From assembly GCA_019448385.1 (NCBI GenBank), contig JAGTXO010000006.1, positions 1,302,001 through 1,366,000 of the forward strand: 64,000 nt of DNA, read 5' to 3'. The stretch comes from Diacronema lutheri (lineage: Eukaryota; Haptophyta; Pavlovophyceae; Pavlovales; Pavlovaceae). Under the pieces are notes generated by a model. That model searched no databases. It was not told the DNA's origin and saw only the letters and a list, made by a program, of their open reading frames with translations. This document shows, piece by piece, positions 38,812 through 49,784 of this stretch. The translations under genes were made by a program, and so were the position numbers. Positions within the stretch are counted from its first letter, which is position 1. Each line of letters begins with the position of its first letter.

Positions 38812-41800
38812 GCCGCGCGCACGTTCTTGAAGCTCGCGCCCAGGGCGCGCGCGGCCGCCTCGGCGCGTGAGGCGTTGCGCGCCGCGTGTGCGCGCGCGGA
38901 CGCGGCGGCGTCGTCACACGCGTCGGCGCCGCACGCGCCCGCCGGTGCGCGCCGCCGGCGGCGCGCGGGCGCAGGCGAGCTGGCGCTCGCGGCTGCGCGC
39001 GCGCTCGCCTCGACGGAGCACGGCGATTTGACGGACGACGCGCTCGAGGCCGCCGTCGAGCAGGAGCTGGGCGACGAGCGCGGCCAACTGCTGCTGTGCA
39101 CGCGGGGCGCAGCGGCGCAAAGGCCCGCGCTTTGCCGGCTCCTGAAGCACGCGTGCGCGTCGGCGCGCGCGGCGAAGCGCGCGCAATTCACGGTGTTCGT
39201 CGTGCGCGCGGCCACGCGCGGCGAGCGGGGGGGCGCCGCCGCGAGGCGCGTGGACTCGGTGGTCGAGCTGTCGTGCGCGCTGCACGAGAAGGCGGGCGCG
39301 CTCGGCGGCCTCCAGCGCGTCTGTGTGCGTGGCTTCGCCCTCGAGCGCCGCCGGACACTCGACGCTGGCGCCGAGGCCGGCGCGTCCGCCATCGGCCAGG
39401 ACGAGCAGGTCGAGGCAGAGGCGGGCGAGGCGTGCGTCGCCGGCGTGACGATGGCCAAGCAGCTGCGTCAGTTTGCCGAGCAAGCTGCCCGCGACGACGT
39501 GCTCTTCCACGTCGCCGTGTCCGAGGCCGACGCCCACGCCCGGCTGGCGCGCGTTGCGGGTGACGATGTCGGCGCGTACAGCGTCGTGCTCGCAGTCGCC
39601 GGGCTCGTCTGGCTGGCCAAGGCCGACGAGGTTGCGCCGGCGGCCGCCCAGCCCGCCGCCGTGCCGCCCGCCGCCCCGCCTGCTGCCGCCACGTCCGCCG
39701 ACGCCGAGCGCGACGCCTCGCCTTCCGACCGCCTGCGCGCGCTGACGCTCGCCGTGCCAGTCGCGCTCGCGCGCGGCGTGCTGCGCCACCTCCTCGCCGA
39801 CGCGTCGCCGGGCGCGTCCGCGACCGCTGGCGGTAGTTGCGCGACGCCCGTCGAGGCGGCCACGTCCGCCGCCGCGCCGCCCGCCACGGGCGTCGTGACG
39901 AGTGGCGTTGCGGCGGGCGCTGTGGCGGCCGCACCGGCTGCTGCGGGCGGTGCGATGGCGGGTGCATCGCCCATCACGCGGCCGGCGAAGCGCGCGCGGC
40001 GCACGCTCACCGCCGCTCCAGCCGCCTCGGCCGTTGCGGCCGCTGGAGGCGCACGCGCGGGCGCACGCGGCGCGGCCGGCGCGCCTCGCGCGCGCGCCGC
40101 GCGCGCGCCGGCCGAGTACGTCTGGCTTGCCATCGCGCGCCGGATGCTGGCGGCGCGACACGCGGCGGCCGCGGGCGGCGACTTTGTCGCGTCGTGCGTC
40201 GCCGCGATGCAGGCCGAGTACGGCGACGGCTGTGCCGTCGTCGTCGGCGACGCGCCTGATGACGCCTTGGTCGAGGCTGCGGCGGCGGCGCTGCTCGAGG
40301 GCAAGCACGCGGCGGTGAGCCTCGGCTGCGTCGACCGGCCGGCGGTGCTCGTCGTGCAGCGCGCCGTGGACGCGCCCACGTCGCGCGTGCACGGGTGGTG
40401 CGCGCACGCGGCGGGCGCCGCCGAGTTTGACGAGGGCGCCGCGCGCGGCGTGTTCAACGCGATCGTCGAGCGCGCGTGGGCGCTGCGTCCGGACCCGGCC
40501 GACGGCAGCCCGCCGCCCACGCGCACGTGGGAGGTCGAGCAAATCGCTGGCGACGCGCCCGACCAGGCGGGCGTGGCCGCGCTGCGCGTGCTCTACGCGC
40601 TCGTCGCGGCGCACGGCCGCTACCGCTCGGCCGCCGCGCTCTTTGGCGCGCTCGCGCAGCTGCACGCGCCCGACGCCGCCGGCGCGCGCGCGGAGGTCGT
40701 CGCGGCGGCGTGCGCGGTGCCGCCCGGCGCGCGGCCGGGCGCCGCGCCGGCGGCCGCGCGGGACGACGCGAGGGAGCGCGCATGGGAGGGCGCTCAGATC
40801 GCCGCGCTCGCCGTCGGCGCGGACGCTGCGCGCAGGCGTGTCGCGCCCGTGCGCGCGCTCGTCGACGCGCTCGGCACGCCACCGACCTCGGCGATCACGG
40901 GCGGGCCGGCGGTCCGGCTCGCGGGCGCGGGCGACGGCGGCCACGGTGCACGGTGGGTGGGCGGGCAGGCGGCGACGCCCGCCGAGCAGCTGCCGAGGGA
41001 GCTGCTGCGCGCCTACCACGAGGCGGTGCTGTGCGTCACGCCCGGCAGCCTCCAGCTCGGCCCGGCGGCGCTCGACGCGGTCACGCGGCCGCGCGAAAAC
41101 GACACGCTGGAAGGCCTCCTCGCGCGCGTCAGCTGGCAGTGCGGCGCGAGGGCGAGCACGTGCGCCATGCTCGCCACGTTTTCCGAGCAGGCGGGCACCG
41201 GCTCGCGCGTCGCGCTCAAGGCCCTCCGCACGAGCTCCGACCTGGCCGGGCTGACGGCGGCTGCGGTCGGGCAGCAGGCGCCGCAGACGCCGCCGCCGCC
41301 GCTGCTCGTGATGCTCGGCCGCTGCCCCAGCCCGCTCGTCGGCGGTGGCCTCTTCCCGCCCGACCGCGCGACGGGCGAGCCGGCGGTGCACGCGGCGACG
41401 TCCGAGCTCGCCGTCGAGCTGCTGCGCGACGCGCGCGCGCTGGCCGGCACGGACGGGCGGCTCGTCGTGCTGTGCCTCGAGGCGTCCAACCCGCTCTGGT
41501 TCTGCCCCAAGGTGCGCGAGCTCGAGCTGCCGCGGACGCGGTCGGACGGCGTGCGCGCGTCCGGCTGCACCTGCCCTGCGACGTGCAGCGATGCGCGCGG
41601 CGCGGCGGGTGGCGCTGCCCGCGGCGCATCGACGCGGCCGGCGGCGCGCGCGATCAACAAGGCGGTGCTCGACCACTTCGTCGCGCTTTTCGGCCGCGAG
41701 GGCTTCGCGACCTTTGAGTTTGCGGGCGGCGGCGAGGCGAGCTGGCTGTGCGACAGCGCGGCCGGCACGACGACCGTCGCGGCGTGCGCGTCGCTGCCGC

Positions 41801-44800
41801 CGCGCATGGGCGATGGGCAGCTGGCCATCCGGCGGCACACGCTCGGCACGGGCGCCGACGCGCCGGCGCACGCCGTCGTCTCGCTCCGCGTCGCGCACGT
41901 GAGCCACGCCATCCGCCGCGCGGCGGACGACGGCGGCGCGCGCGCCGAGCGGATGGCGCGCGCCGCGCGCGCGTTCTGCGATGTGGCGGCCGCGCTGCGC
42001 GTCGACGCGATCCTGGCGGAGGTGCCCGAGGACCGCCCGACGGGCACGCCCTTCCTTGGCGGGCTGCTCAAATGTTGGGACAAACGCAACGGGAGCTGGA
42101 CGGCGCCAGCCACGCTCGCGCTCGGAGACGTGCGCGAGGTGGCCAAGCGGACGGCCGACGCAGCGGCCGGCCGAGCGGACGAGGTCCCTGCGGCTGGCCG
42201 TCCGCAGGTCGCGGCGCGCGCGTGCGCTGGCGCGATTGGCGGCGGCGCGGGCGCGGCGGGCGCCTCGGACGCTGCGCCGCGTGCACTGGCGGGCGCGTCG
42301 GGTGCGCGCACGGACGGCGGCCCTGCCGACGCACCGCGCCAGCTGGAGAGCCGCTACGGCGAGGCGAGCAAGCTCGACCTACCCCAAGATTCCACTACGG
42401 GCCGCGTCCTCGACGCTCGCGAGGCCCAGGACCGCGCGCGCGTGCCTGCTGCGCCCGACGGCACAGCGCTGCGCCGCGTGCTCGACGCCGTCGGCGCGGG
42501 CGCGCCCGCGCAGCGCAGCCCGCGCTGGCACGACGAGCGATGGGAGGAGGTCACGGGCAGCAAGGTTGGCGACGTCGTGAACGACAACGCCGGCGTCGCG
42601 CACGAGACGCTCACCGACGAGTACGTGCACCGGCGGCGGCGCGAGGTGCGGACCAAGGCGACGACCGCGGGCATCCTCGGCGAGGCCGTCGCGCTGCGCA
42701 AGCTGGCGGCCGCGTACGGCATCACCGTCGTGTGCAACCTGCCGATGGTGCGTGCGGACCCGCACGACAAGAGCGCGCCGTTCGCCTTCTCGCCGGACGG
42801 GCTCGCCATCCTCCCCGAAAACAACGAGCAGGTCCTCGTCGAGGTGAAGACGCTCACCAAGGCGGGCGCCACGGCGCACGAGGACGGGCCGCCGCAGCCG
42901 CACCGCGATCAGCTGCAGCTCGGCATGCACGTCCTCGGCGTGAGCAAAGCGCTCTACGTGCAGTACCTCAGGCACGAGGACCGGATCGTCGTGCACGTCG
43001 TGACGCGCGGCGCCGGCTGGCTTGCATTCGCGCAGCCGAGGGTGCAGGCCTTCTGGGCGCGCGTCGTCGAGCGGCGCGCGCGGCTCGAGCGCGCGCGCGC
43101 CGACCACCCGGCTGCGAGCCGGCGGCACCGGCGGCAGCAGACGCCGGCCGGGCCGCCGCTCGTGCTCGCGCTGGACGGGCGCATCCCCGCCGCGCGCGCC
43201 GCCGCGCTGCACGCCGTCGCGCACGGCACCGCGAGCGCGGCGGCGGTGACGGCGGCGGCGGCGACGGGCGACGCGACGGCGTTGCAAGACGCGATCGCGG
43301 CGCTGCGCGCGCCCGTCGGCAATGCGGCGATCGACAGCGCAGCGCGTGCGGAGCGCGCGGCCGTCGAGCGGGCGATCGCGTACCTCGGGCAGCCGGCAGG
43401 CGACGCCGCCGCCCGCGGCACGGCCGAGGCGGCCGAGGAGGAGAGGACGGTCGACGCCGACATCTGCGCGTTGCTGCACCAGCTCGGCGCGAGCGTGGCG
43501 CACGTGCACGTCGAGGACGCGGATTGCGTCACGCGTGAGCACTGGGGCGGGGCGGTGCTCGCTGCAGCGGGCGACCCGTCGAGCGCCCCCGCCATTTCGA
43601 GCGTCATCGTCGCGCACATCGTGCGCCTCGCCGGCTTTGGCGTCGAGCTCCCGCAGTCGATTCGCGTCGCCCCCAGCACGGCCGACTGGCACGAGGGCTG
43701 GCTCGACGTGCAGTGCGTGCTGCTGCGCACGCGCCGGCGCGGGCGGCGCGACGACGACTTTGTGGCCGTCGTCAGGCGCGGTGGGCGCTGGTTTGCGTGC
43801 GAGCCCGGCCGCGCGCGGCGGCTGCAGTGGCGGTCGGTCCTGCGCCGCGCGCGCGGCGGCGTCGACGGGACCGGCGAGGAGGCGTTCGCGGTCGTCTACG
43901 TGCGGCGCGGCGACGCGGCCGGCGACGCGGCTGGCGACGCGCAGGCCGAACGGGCGCGCGGCGGGCGCGCGCGCAGGCGCACGCGCGGCGGCACGCGCAA
44001 GCGCAAGCGCGGCGCCTCCGCCGGGCTCGAGGCGGCCGCGCCCGCCGGCGCGCCGGCGGGCGCTGCTCACCGCCCGCCCGCCAGGCGTGCCACGGTCGCC
44101 GCGCGCACCACGCGCTCTGTGACCGACGCGCGGCACTCGGCGCCTGCCGCCACGGTTGCACCTGTCTTCGACTGGCGCGCCGGCCGCCCGCCCCCTGCCG
44201 CCGCCGCCGCCGCCAAGCGCGGCCAGGCGCTCGAGCCGGGGCAGTTCGCGCGGCCGCGTGGGCGCGCGCCATGGGGCAAGGTCTGGGACAGAGTCTCGGG
44301 TGCGTGGGCGGACAAGCCGACTGGTGCTGCCGTCGCCGCCGCGCCGCCGCCGCTGCCGCCCGCCGCCGCGCCGCCGCCCGCCGCCGCGCCGCCGCCCACC
44401 GCCGCGCCGCCGCCCGCCGCCGCGCCGCCGCCCGCCGTCGCGCCGCCGCCCGCCGCCGCGCCGCCGCCGCCGCCGCCACCGGCGGCGCTCGGCCGCCGGC
44501 AGCACGTCGGCGCGGGCGGCAGCGCGGCGGGCCGGCGGCTCGCGGCCATCGCACGGCGGCAGCGCGGCGTGCGCGCGCCGCCGCCCGCCGCGCGCTTCCT
44601 CGCCACGCTGCCGCCACCGCCACGCGACGGCCTCGCGCGCACGAGCAAGCAGGCGCGCGCGAGGCGCAACGCGGACGGACGGCCGGCGCACGCGCGCGCG
44701 GCCAACGCGCGCGCCTTCTACCGCGGCGTGGAGCTCGGCGTGCACGCGACGCGCGCCATCGTCGACGCGCGCCACGCCGACCTGCCGCAGGCCGTCTTCG

Positions 44801-47703
44801 TGGCGGAGGCGCGGGCGATCGTCGCGCGCTCCGCCGGCGGCGGCGCGCTGCTCGCGCCGGACGACGTGCGCGACCTGTGCGACGCGCAGACGGACGCCGA
44901 TCGCGCTGCGATCTGGGCGTCGGTGGGCGCGCACGAGGCGACGCGCATCTTCGCGCTCGTCACGCGCAACGCGAGCTTGGCGGGCGCGGCGCTGCTCGTG
45001 CTGCACACGCCGGCGGGCGCGCCGGCGCGCGCGCTCGGGCTCCTGGCGACGCGCTCGCGCGCGCCGTCGACGGGCGCGCCGCGCGACGCGCACAGGGCGC
45101 TGGTGCAGCGGTTGGACGTGCTGATGGACGCGATCGCCGCGGCGCGAGGCGCGTCGCCGCTCGAGCTCGAGCTCGCGCTCGCGCCCGAGCCGCAGAGCGC
45201 GTGCAACGCGCGTGCGGCCGCGCTGCTCTGCCTGCAGGCCGTCGCGGACGCGAGCGGCCGTCCCGCCGCTGAGGACGCGCTGGCCGCGCTCGACGACGCG
45301 CGCGGCATCGACCGGCACTGCCACGCCGTCCGGCAGCAGATCGAGGCGAAGCTCGCGTGGCGGCGCGCCGACGGCGCCGTCGGCGTTGACGGCGCCGACG
45401 GCGCGCCCGCGCTCGCGCCTGCCGCCGCACCGCCGGCGTGCGCGCCGGCGCACGCTGCCGGCGAGGCGGCGGTCGACCAGGCGATCGTCACGCGGGTGCG
45501 CGACGCGCTGCGCGCGTGGGCGACGACTGGCACCGCGCCCAGCGCGGCGGTGCTCGACGACGCCTGCGCCGCGTACACGGCCCGCGCACGCGCGCGCAAG
45601 GACGCGCGCACGGCGCTGGGCCCGACGCGCGCGGCCGAGCTGCTCGCCGCGGCCGCGCGCGGCGGAGCCGACGGGGCGGATGCCGCGCGCGCGCTGCTCG
45701 GCGGCACGCCGCGCCTGCTCGTCGTGCTCCTCTGCGTGCCCGTCGCCGCGCCGTCCGGCGAGCCGCCGCGCCCGGTCGGGCTGCTCGTCGCCGACCGGCC
45801 GACGGACGACTCGCGCCCGGCCGCGCTCGTGCGCTACGACTTTGCGCCGCTCGACGCGGACGTGGCCGTCGCGGTCGGCGCGCATGCCGTCGCGCTGGCC
45901 AGTGCGATCTGGCCGCTGCTCGCGGCCGAGGGGGAGCCGCGGCCATCGCCCGTCGTGCGCTCGCAGCCGCGCGGCGGCGACGATGGCGCGCGTGCGCTCG
46001 CAACGTTCGCGTGCCTCGGCGCGCTGATGACCGCCAGCGTCGGCGCGCACGGCCTCGCGGGCGGCGCGGGCATGCTGCCCGCGCTGGTCGCGCGAGGCGC
46101 CGCGGCCGCCCAGCGCGAGCGGCAGCTGCGCGCGGCCGCCGAGAGGCTGGGCGGCACGGTCGCTGGGTGGCCGGACACGGGCGCGAGCGCGGCGGGCGCG
46201 AGCGTCGACGAGGAGGCGCGCACGTACGAGGTCGAGGCGGTCGTCGACGAGCGCCGCAAGGCGGGCAAGAAGGTGACGTTCCAGTTCCGGATCAGGTGGC
46301 GGGGCTACGACGAGAGCGCCGACACGTGGGAGCCTGAGGCCAACGTGAGCAGCGACCTCGTCGCCCAGTTCCGCAAGACGCGCGACGAGCAGAAGCGGCG
46401 CGCGGGCGTATCGGGCAGCGGCAGCGGCAGCGCGGGCGCGGCGTCGGCATTGGCGTCGGCGCCGCTTCGCGCGCACGGCGAGTCGGGCGCCGCGGGCAAG
46501 CGCGCCGCGGCGGGTGCCGCCGCGAGCGCGCGCGACGCCGCGAGCGCGCGCGCGCCGAGCGTTCCCCGCGCGCGCGGCGTCGAGCGCGCGCGCGTGGACG
46601 AGCCCGCTGCGCCGAGCGCGCGCGCCGCCGGCGGCGCGACGGCGCGCACGCGCGTCAGCGTGCTCCCGGGCTTCGTGGTCAAGCGCTCGACGCTCAACGC
46701 GGGGCCGCAGGCGGTGACGGCGCAGCCCGGTGCGCGGAAGGAGCTGCGGCGCATCGCGGCGGCCGTGCACAGGCTCACGACACAGGCGTACCGCGTCATC
46801 AACAAGGTGGTGCGCGACGAGGCTGCGGTGGCGAGCGCGCAGGCCGTCGGCGCGGCGTCGGGCGGCCCGTCGACCAGCGTGCACACGTCGACCACGATGG
46901 ACAAGGGAACCGTCCGTGCGATCTTCTCGGCCATCGGCTGGCACAAGGACGAGAGCACGTACGGTGCAGCGCCCCGAGGCAAGCCCGCCGAGCAAGCCGC
47001 CGCGCAGACCAAGGCGGCGACGGCGCGCGCCGTCGGCGAGATGGCCGAGGGCGTCCAGCCCGTCTGCGCGGTGGGCCTCACGGAGATCCTCGAGGCGGAG
47101 GCGACGCAGGTGTCCACCGCGTGCCTGATGCATCCATCGCGCGTCGTGAACGGGCTGCTCCGCGACGTCGTCCGCGCGGCAGTCGAGCGCGACGAGGCGC
47201 TCGTCGCGCTGCCCGAGATGCAGCGAAACGCGCGCGTGCGCGAGCTGTGCGAGCGGCTGCTGCGCGGCGACGTGGAGGGCGCGCGCGTCGGCTGCCCCGC
47301 CGCGCTCGACCGCCACCTGCCCGACATGGTCCTCCACAAGATCGACTACAAGTGCACGCCCACGAAAAGGTGGAACTACGACCGGCACACGACGCGCTAC
47401 TTCCTCGTGCAGATCCGCACCCTGCAGCACGTGGCCGAGGGGCAGGCGCTGCTCTGCCGGCTCGCGCACATCCACACGCAGCTGACCGGACGGCCGCCGC
47501 GGTACAATGTGGCGCCGCTGCGCACGCACAATGTGCGCGCGAGGCGTGGCTGCCGCTGCCGCCGCCGAGCGCCCAAGCGCGCGCGCCGCCGCCGTGCGCG
47601 CCGCCCCGCGGCCAGGTTGGTCACGCGCCCGCGCGCTCGCGCGCCGCGCGCTGCGCGCAGGTGCCGCGCAACGTGCGCCTCGCCGCGAGCGCCATCTGGG
47701 TGA
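34318..47703 (+). CDS. Giant ORF 2 (about 4,460 residues): Ulp1-like, YqaJ-like, chromodomain, start of Fanzor
   Basis: Open from 34204; the first ATG is 34318 (MREDADAEVRRAHEALRRAR), continuing the coiled-coil style of ORF 1, so the two may be exons of one gene. Modules in order: Ala/Arg-rich disordered regions; a second Ulp1-like protease (about 37,740-38,450; His in ASGHFTALRLVRV, Asp in AVLVDTLASP, Gln and Cys in AAQRGATCGLAIVGAL); a poly-Ala tract; helical regions with no known fold; a possible endonuclease/phosphatase-like strand (about 41,880-42,060, RVAHVSHAIRRAAD, VDAILAEVPED); a YqaJ-like exonuclease (42,515-43,090; SPRWHDERWEEVTGSKVGD, FAFSPDGLAILPENNEQ, VLVEVKTLTKAG, HRDQLQLGMHVLG); Pro/Ala linkers; a chromodomain (46,221-46,390; TYEVEAVVDERRKAGKK, FRIRWRGYDESADTWEPEAN); and the helical front of a Fanzor (46,660-47,540; DMVLHKIDYKCTPTKRWNYD). 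No close relative was recognised for the whole. Minus-strand frames here are shadows. Confidence 0.72.
37381..37640 (+). repeat. Imperfect 60-bp coding repeat, about 4-5 units
   Basis: Each unit encodes variants of SAFAPAADGVFPAPLVAAA. It is in frame and lies just before the second Ulp1-like module. Ala/Pro/Phe composition suggests a flexible spacer. Confidence 0.8.
38725..38812 (+). repeat. (GCC)n tract encoding about 27 alanines
   Basis: A nearly pure GCC microsatellite just after the second Ulp1-like module, in frame with giant ORF 2. It gives poly-Ala in this frame and poly-Pro or poly-Arg in the others, which explains several long shadow frames. Confidence 0.9.
44340..44490 (+). repeat. 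24-bp Pro/Ala coding repeat
   Basis: Tandem APPPAAAP units (about 6) in giant ORF 2, between the YqaJ-like region and the chromodomain. A probable extended linker. Confidence 0.85.
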
Positions 47704-49385
47704 CGCTTTCGGATGACGAGCGCAAGGAGCTGCGCGCGCGGCTCAAGGCGCTGGACCTGCGCGACCACGATGGCGAGCCGATCAAGTGGACAGGCACAAA
47801 CGGCAACACCCCGCCGATGTCGGACGTGCGCGTCAGGTACGCGGTCTTTGCGACGCGCTTCGACATCTCCAACCGCGTCTTCGACTACGCCGGGCGCGAG
47901 CGGCCGCCGGCCGATCTGCCGTGGCACGCGCGGCGCTCGTGGGTTGGCCTCGCGCCGCTGCCGCGCGTGCCGCTCCCGGGCCGGCAGCCCGTCAAGTCGG
48001 TGGTGACAGATGGCGTCGCCGTGCACGCCGTCGGGACCGTCCTCGTGCCGAAGGCGCAGGCGCCGGCCGGCGGCTCGGGCGTCCTGCACCGCTGGCGCCG
48101 GCCGGACGGGCGCATCGCCGTCGCGCTCGGCTCCGAGCTGCGGCGGGCGATCGACGTCGAGGCGGCGGTCGTCGTCGCGGCCGACCCGAACATGGGCAAC
48201 ATCACCACCTACTCTGCGCACGTCGGGCGGGCGGCCGTCTGGCGGCAGTTCACGCAGCGCGCGCGCGCGCGCGCCGCGGGCTTTGCGCGCGAGACGGCCA
48301 AGACCAACGCGGCGCGGCGGCGCGTGCGCAAGGACGGGCGCGGCGAGGAGTTCAGCGTGGAGGCGGACGAGGCGCGGCTTGGCGAGGCGCACAGCGCCAA
48401 GGTGCTCGGCGAGGGCGAGTTCCACGCCTTCCACCGCGAGAGCGCGCGGGTGCGCGAGCGCGCCGCCGAGCACGTGTACGACGCGCCGGCGCGCCGGAAG
48501 GAGCGCTGGCGGCGCGACAGCGGCGGGCGGTCCAACGCGGCGCGCGTCGCCGAGGCGCTCATCGCGGCGCACTGTGTCGACGGCGTGACGCGCGACCGGC
48601 TGCTCGTGTGCGTGGGCAAGTGGCTGCGCGACCACAAGGGCGCGCAGCCCAAGGGCGCGCCGCCCGCCTTCCAGGTGGGGCTGCTGCGCGAGCTGCGGCG
48701 GCGCGGCGTCGCGGCCGTCTTCGTGCCCGAGCCGTACACGTCGATGCACTGCTCGATGCCGCGGCTCGCCAAGGGCGGCAGGCTGCAGCGCTGCGGCGCG
48801 GAGCTCGCGCAGAACCCGCGCCTGCCCGTGGCAAAGGGCGGCACGCGCACGGTGCACGCGCTCGTCATCTGCCCGGCGTGCAACGGCGGCAAGAAGCCCG
48901 TGCACCGCGACTACAACGCCGCGCGCAACATCTTCTACGACGTGCACGACATGGCGGCGCACGCGGCCGGGCGCGACACCACGTCGACGCCTGAGCGCTT
49001 TGCCCTCGTGCTCGCCTGGTGGGCGCGCGGCGAGGTGTGGGAGCGTGAGGAGCGCATGGTGCACGGCGAGGGCGACGACTGCGACGACGAGTGCGACGGC
49101 GACGACGAGGGCGACGACGAGGGCGACGACGACGACGACGACGATGGCAGCGGCGACGGCGGCGGCGGCGAGGGCGACGGCGACGGCGACGGCGACGGAG
49201 GCGGCGGCGGCGACGACGACGATGACGGCGGGGGAGGCGGCGGCGGCGACGGCGGTGGCGACGACGGCGGCGGGCGCGGCGGCGGTGGCGGCGGCGGCTC
49301 TCGCGCCCGCACCCCCGCCCGCGGAGCTGCCAGCGCCAGTGCCGGCGGCGGCAGCGCGCGCGGGCCGAAGCGCGGCCGGCGTTGA
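47662..49385 (+). CDS. Fanzor (TnpB-like RNA-guided nuclease), C-terminal part
   Basis: The frame follows giant ORF 2 after a GTGCGC...GCGCAG interval of about 130 bp that looks like an intron. RuvC-I is VVVAADPNMGNITTYSAHV (Asp codon 48182). The region GAPPAFQVGLLRELRRRGVA leads to VFVPEPYTSMHCSMPRL (Glu codon 48729), where Fanzors keep the E-(Y/F)-x-TS-x-x-C motif that replaces the classical RuvC-II Glu. Zinc-ribbon Cys are in LQRCGAEL and LVICPACNGGKK. RuvC-III is VHRDYNAARNIFYDVHDM (Asp codon 48909), the near-universal TnpB/Fanzor D-x-NAA-NI motif. All catalytic acids are present, so the nuclease part looks whole. Fanzors are eukaryotic RNA-guided DNA nucleases carried by transposons and giant viruses. 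A Asp/Gly-rich tail of about 90 residues and a basic end (RGPKRGRR) follow the core. Its N-terminal half is in the preceding frame next to a chromodomain. Confidence 0.85.
49060..49290 (+). repeat. Asp/Gly-coding low-complexity tail
   Basis: GAC, GAG and GGC triplet arrays encode DDEGDDEGDDDDDDD and then alternating GGG and DDDDD blocks at the end of the Fanzor frame. Strongly acidic, then basic at the very end. Confidence 0.9.
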
Positions 49386-49453
49386 CGCACGGCCGAGCCG
49401 CGCAGCGGTCGACGCTTTGCGGGCTCTGCCCAGGTCGCGCGCGGCTGGCGACG

Positions 49454-49471
49454 CGTGCCGCGCGCGGCACG
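49454..49471. other. 18-bp perfect palindrome after the Fanzor stop
   Basis: CGTGCCGCGCGCGGCACG, 69 bp after the stop codon. Candidate hairpin of a guide-RNA scaffold, terminal structure or 3'-end signal. CG-rich palindromes also arise by chance in this composition. Confidence 0.5.
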
Positions 49472-49784
49472 ACCGTGCACGCCGCCACCCGTGGCCGAGC
49501 GCGCCGCACCAGCCGGCCCGCTCCAACCGCCGTGCGGATCACGGACGCTCGCTACGGCTCGTCGGCGCGCGTCACCTGCGCCGGCGGCCACGGCGCCGTC
49601 TGCTCCGGCCTCGTCGCGAGCAGCCCGACCGCTGCTCGCCGCCCGCACGCCGCCGCAGCAACGCTGCGCGTCGTGCTCCCCCGCTCGCCAAACGCGAAGA
49701 GCTCCCTCACAAGGACGTCCTTCCGAACGGCCCGCGCTGCACTCGGGGCGCGATCGTGCCCCTGATCGGATTTGGCTTGACCAT

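Noticed and set aside
42379-47529. 1,716-codon minus-strand frame opposite the giant ORF 2
   Set aside because: It is His/Arg/Val-rich with no recognisable motif and lies exactly opposite clear YqaJ, chromodomain and Fanzor sequence. It is a GC-driven shadow.
30468-49385. Polinton or endogenous giant virus
   Set aside because: No capsid, packaging ATPase, protein-primed polymerase or integrase could be recognised and no long terminal repeats bound the block, so I did not assign it to these groups.
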